A DNA stretch of 64,000 nt from the NCBI RefSeq assembly GCF_014194695.1, contig NZ_JACIAH010000012.1:115306-179305 (forward strand). The letters are read 5' to 3'. Origin of the DNA: Rhizobium sp. BK399 (GTDB taxonomy: Bacteria; Pseudomonadota; Alphaproteobacteria; Rhizobiales; Rhizobiaceae). Shown here one piece after another: positions 63,648 through 64,000 of this stretch (positions within the stretch are counted from its first letter, which is position 1; each line of letters starts with the position of its first letter). A program made the position numbers and the translations under genes. The notes under the pieces were generated by a model. It ran no database searches. It saw only the letters and a list, made by a program, of their open reading frames with translations, and was not told the DNA's origin.

Positions 63648-64000
63648 ATGAGCAGGCAGCCCATTCACCAACGATCCGATCTATACAGCCGCATCACCGA
63701 CAAGATCATCGCCGAGCTCGAACAGGGCGTGCGACCCTGGATCCAGCCCTGGACCGCAACCAATGCCGCCGACCGGATCACCCGGCCACTGCGCCACAAC
63801 GGCGAGCCCTATTCTGGCATCAACGTCCTGCTCCTCTGGTCCGAGGCGATTGCTCGCGGCTTTGCCTCTCCGACCTGGATGACATTTCGCCAGGCGCTGG
63901 AATTCGGTGCCGCCGTCCGCAAGGGCGAGACCGGCACCACCGTCGTCTTTGCCAGCTCCTTCATCCGCACCGAAACCAATGACACCGGCCAGGAGATCGA
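63648..64000 (+). CDS. ardC: ArdC-like antirestriction/zincin protein, N-terminal part (runs off the right edge)
   Basis: The first 117 codons of a protein whose N-terminal domain binds single-stranded DNA (DUF1738/ArdC-N). The visible blocks are DLYSRITDKIIAELEQGVRP-WIQPW, then RPLRHNGEPYSGINVLLLWSEA and SPTWMTFRQALEFGAAVRKGE. The zincin-like protease domain expected at the C-terminus is outside the window. GGAGG before CTCCAAC supports the ATG. Such genes are carried by conjugative plasmids and protect incoming DNA, so this favours a plasmid or mobile replicon. Confidence 0.9.
   Translation, partial: MSRQPIHQRSDLYSRITDKIIAELEQGVRPWIQPWTATNAADRITRPLRHNGEPYSGINVLLLWSEAIARGFASPTWMTFRQALEFGAAVRKGETGTTVVFASSFIRTETNDTGQEI

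Noticed and set aside
63302..63982. 226-residue frame at the right edge
   Set aside because: It is the shadow of the ArdC-like gene, which has the ribosome site and the family motifs.
1..64000. CRISPR arrays, tRNA, rRNA and replication origins
   Set aside because: I looked for regular direct repeats, tRNA-like cloverleaf ends, rRNA cores and rep genes and saw none; a covariance-model search could still find small RNAs.

Overview
The window looks like a stretch of a secondary replicon (megaplasmid or chromid) of a rhizobium, most likely Rhizobium or Sinorhizobium/Ensifer. The main reasons are three SyrB-type genes, an ExoX/SyrA/PsiA-type exopolysaccharide repressor, an Exo-style polysaccharide cluster, a DUF982 gene, an HWE histidine kinase, an ArdC-type gene at the right edge and GGAAC-N16-(C/G)GTT promoters typical of alphaproteobacterial EcfG sigma factors. 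No rRNA, tRNA, CRISPR array or replication origin was seen. The genus is an inference.

Layout. 1-4.9 kb: a minus-strand operon with a formate-dehydrogenase-like (FdhF/YdeP) molybdoenzyme, a membrane cytochrome c and subunits II and I of a caa3-type oxidase. 5-20 kb: an accessory and stress region with a UdgX-type uracil-DNA glycosylase, a regulator-kinase-regulator signalling operon, a PAS protein, DUF4142, phytanoyl-CoA dioxygenase-like, SDR, CsbD and YihY genes and three tandem SyrB-like genes. It is interspersed with four decayed genes (SDR tail, lldD tail, IS1595-type transposase, HipA-like kinase). 20.3-47 kb: a large polysaccharide cluster. It holds GDP-mannose supply (manC, manB), a repressor-like small protein, a Wzy/ExoQ-like polymerase, a GH16 glycanase, an ExoF-like export protein, an ExoY-like priming transferase, an ExoP-like co-polymerase with a degenerate kinase domain, a flippase, seven glycosyltransferase genes, a HAD-family protein, an FAD oxidoreductase, a methyltransferase and an acyltransferase. 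47-63.2 kb: a second stress region with a 55-residue membrane protein, DUF1206, a dehalogenase-like hydrolase, DUF2934, an isochorismatase-family hydrolase, an ATP-dependent DNA ligase, a DUF3618/holin-like envelope operon, Kup, a Crp/Fnr regulator, DUF72, DUF763 and DUF982. 63.6 kb to the end: the start of an ArdC-like gene.

How it fits together. The polysaccharide genes supply all steps of a Wzx/Wzy pathway except the outer steps of sugar-nucleotide synthesis: priming on undecaprenyl phosphate, sequential glycosylation, decoration, flipping, polymerisation, export and trimming. Small regulators of the SyrA/ExoX and SyrB type sit beside it. On both sides lie small stress genes, many with an EcfG-type promoter whose -10 element ends about 28-34 bases before the start codon. 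I read these flanks as a general-stress-response regulon island, and this is the strongest non-obvious signal in the window.
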